Source: an uncultured Prevotella sp.
Lineage (GTDB): Bacteria; Bacteroidota; Bacteroidia; Bacteroidales; Bacteroidaceae
Assembly: GCA_900545525.1 (NCBI GenBank)
Contig: UQZX01000005.1
Location: 58,045-122,044, forward strand
Reading direction: 5' to 3'
Length of the DNA stretch: 64,000 nucleotides
The notes under the pieces are model-generated. The model was not told the DNA's origin, did not search any database, and saw only the letters and a program-made list of their open reading frames with translations. Both the position numbers and the translations under genes were made by a program. How positions within the stretch are numbered: position 1 is the stretch's first letter; each line of letters starts with the position of its first letter. Shown here one piece after another: positions 63,653 to 64,000 of the stretch.

Positions 63653-64000
63653 AATGAAATAATATCAATTTTACAACACCTTATATATAATAGGTATATA
63701 ACTTTCAATAAAGTTTGCCCCAAGTTGCTGAGGCTTGCATTGCCTTTTGCAAAGGCAATGCAAGCCGAACGCAATGAAACTTGTTTCTAATTGCTGAGGC
63801 GAAGCTTGCCTTATGCAAAGGCAATGCAAGCCGAACGCAATGAAACTTGTTTCTAATTGCTGAGGCGAAGCTTGCCTTATGCAAAGGCAATGCAAGCCGA
63901 ACGCAATGAAACTTGTTTCTAATTGCTGAGGCGAAGCTTGCCTTATGCAAAGGCAATGCAAGCCGAACGCAATGAAACTTGTTTCTAATTGCTGAGGCGA
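63653..64000. other. 348-bp gene-free end of window
   Basis: Leader of the alpha-2-macroglobulin gene (63653-63734, AT-rich), then the 66-bp tandem array to the window edge. Two open frames running the length of the array only translate the repeat. Confidence 0.8.
63735..64000 (-). repeat. 66-bp tandem repeat array upstream of the A2M operon
   Basis: Three identical units (63801-63866, 63867-63932, 63933-63998), one diverged unit next to the gene (63735-63800), and continuation past the window edge. On the minus strand each unit carries hairpin TGCCTT-TGCAT-AAGGCA, which overlaps a CCTTTG box, and hairpin GAAAC-AA-GTTTC within GCAAT/ATTGC. The diverged unit has a longer stem (CTTGCATTGCCTTT with its complement). 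It aligns with the unit at 49126-49191. Confidence 0.95.

Noticed and set aside
63671..63961. Open frames of 96 and 83 codons with a 22-residue repeating peptide
   Set aside because: They only translate the 66-bp tandem DNA repeat (66 = 3 x 22, so frame is kept automatically). No start signal or domain supports a protein.
63735..64000. Possible CRISPR array
   Set aside because: The whole 66-bp period is repeated without unique spacers and there are no cas genes.

Overview
The window reads as chromosome of a Bacteroidales bacterium, most likely Prevotella or a close relative. Supporting signs are a SusC/SusD pair, two proteins resembling type IX secretion (T9SS) components (PorQ and a PorE-like OmpA protein), an LptE family lipoprotein, many -7 boxes of the Bacteroidetes form TAnnTTTG, and almost no Shine-Dalgarno sequences. 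Base composition is near 50 % GC by eye and coding density is high. No phage, IS transposase, plasmid gene, rRNA operon or CRISPR array was seen.

Layout. 1-1.8 kb: end of a polyamine pathway (agmatine deiminase, cut by the window edge, and N-carbamoylputrescine amidase). 1.85-8.3 kb: Mrp ATPase, alanine dehydrogenase behind a tandemly duplicated promoter region, a metal-type TonB-dependent receptor with a small HMA protein, and an LUD protein. 8.4-15.3 kb: topoisomerase III, PorE-like lipoprotein, IlvE, TrmB, tRNA-Ser. 15.3-18.4 kb: ExbB / membrane protein / ExbD / ExbD operon, then an Lrp regulator. 18.5-21.4 kb (minus): RNA m5C methyltransferase, ThyA, DHFR. 21.5-28.9 kb: a membrane protein with an ECF sigma factor and partner, exonuclease VII, a subtilisin-like protease, a MATE transporter, a cytidylate kinase-like protein and a phosphoesterase. 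29-37 kb: a dTDP-sugar / surface polysaccharide operon (RmlB, FdtA, GNAT, GT-C-like membrane protein, FdtB, plus PurT and an acyltransferase). 37-44 kb: an inositol monophosphatase family protein, tRNA-His, SusD and SusC. 44-47 kb: SecG, TPR protein, LptE and a sigma-54 activator. 47.4-51 kb: GH28, polyprenyl synthetase, TatD. 51-53.6 kb: Cmk, PorQ, TonB family protein. 53.6-54.8 kb: a repeat-rich gene-free stretch and tRNA-Arg. 55-63.7 kb (minus): a four-gene operon of alpha-2-macroglobulin, DUF1573 protein, MeaB and IspH.

Most genes are ordinary housekeeping or envelope genes. The unusual content lies mainly in non-coding and repeat DNA. (i) A 66-bp unit is repeated in tandem upstream of the alpha-2-macroglobulin operon and, as a diverged copy, in front of the polyprenyl synthetase. 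The two versions differ partly by compensatory changes that keep two hairpins, and the unit carries a -7-like box. (ii) An 88-bp tandem duplication multiplies the promoter of alanine dehydrogenase. (iii) The SusC gene is out of frame with its only plausible start, with a run of six G at the break. (iv) The FdtB aminotransferase contains a 67-residue in-frame insert made of GAATGAA-type palindromic repeats. (v) Four intergenic copies of a REP-like palindrome and one MITE-like element are present. I did not find a clear new multi-gene system. The repeat-borne promoter units are the best candidate for undescribed biology here.
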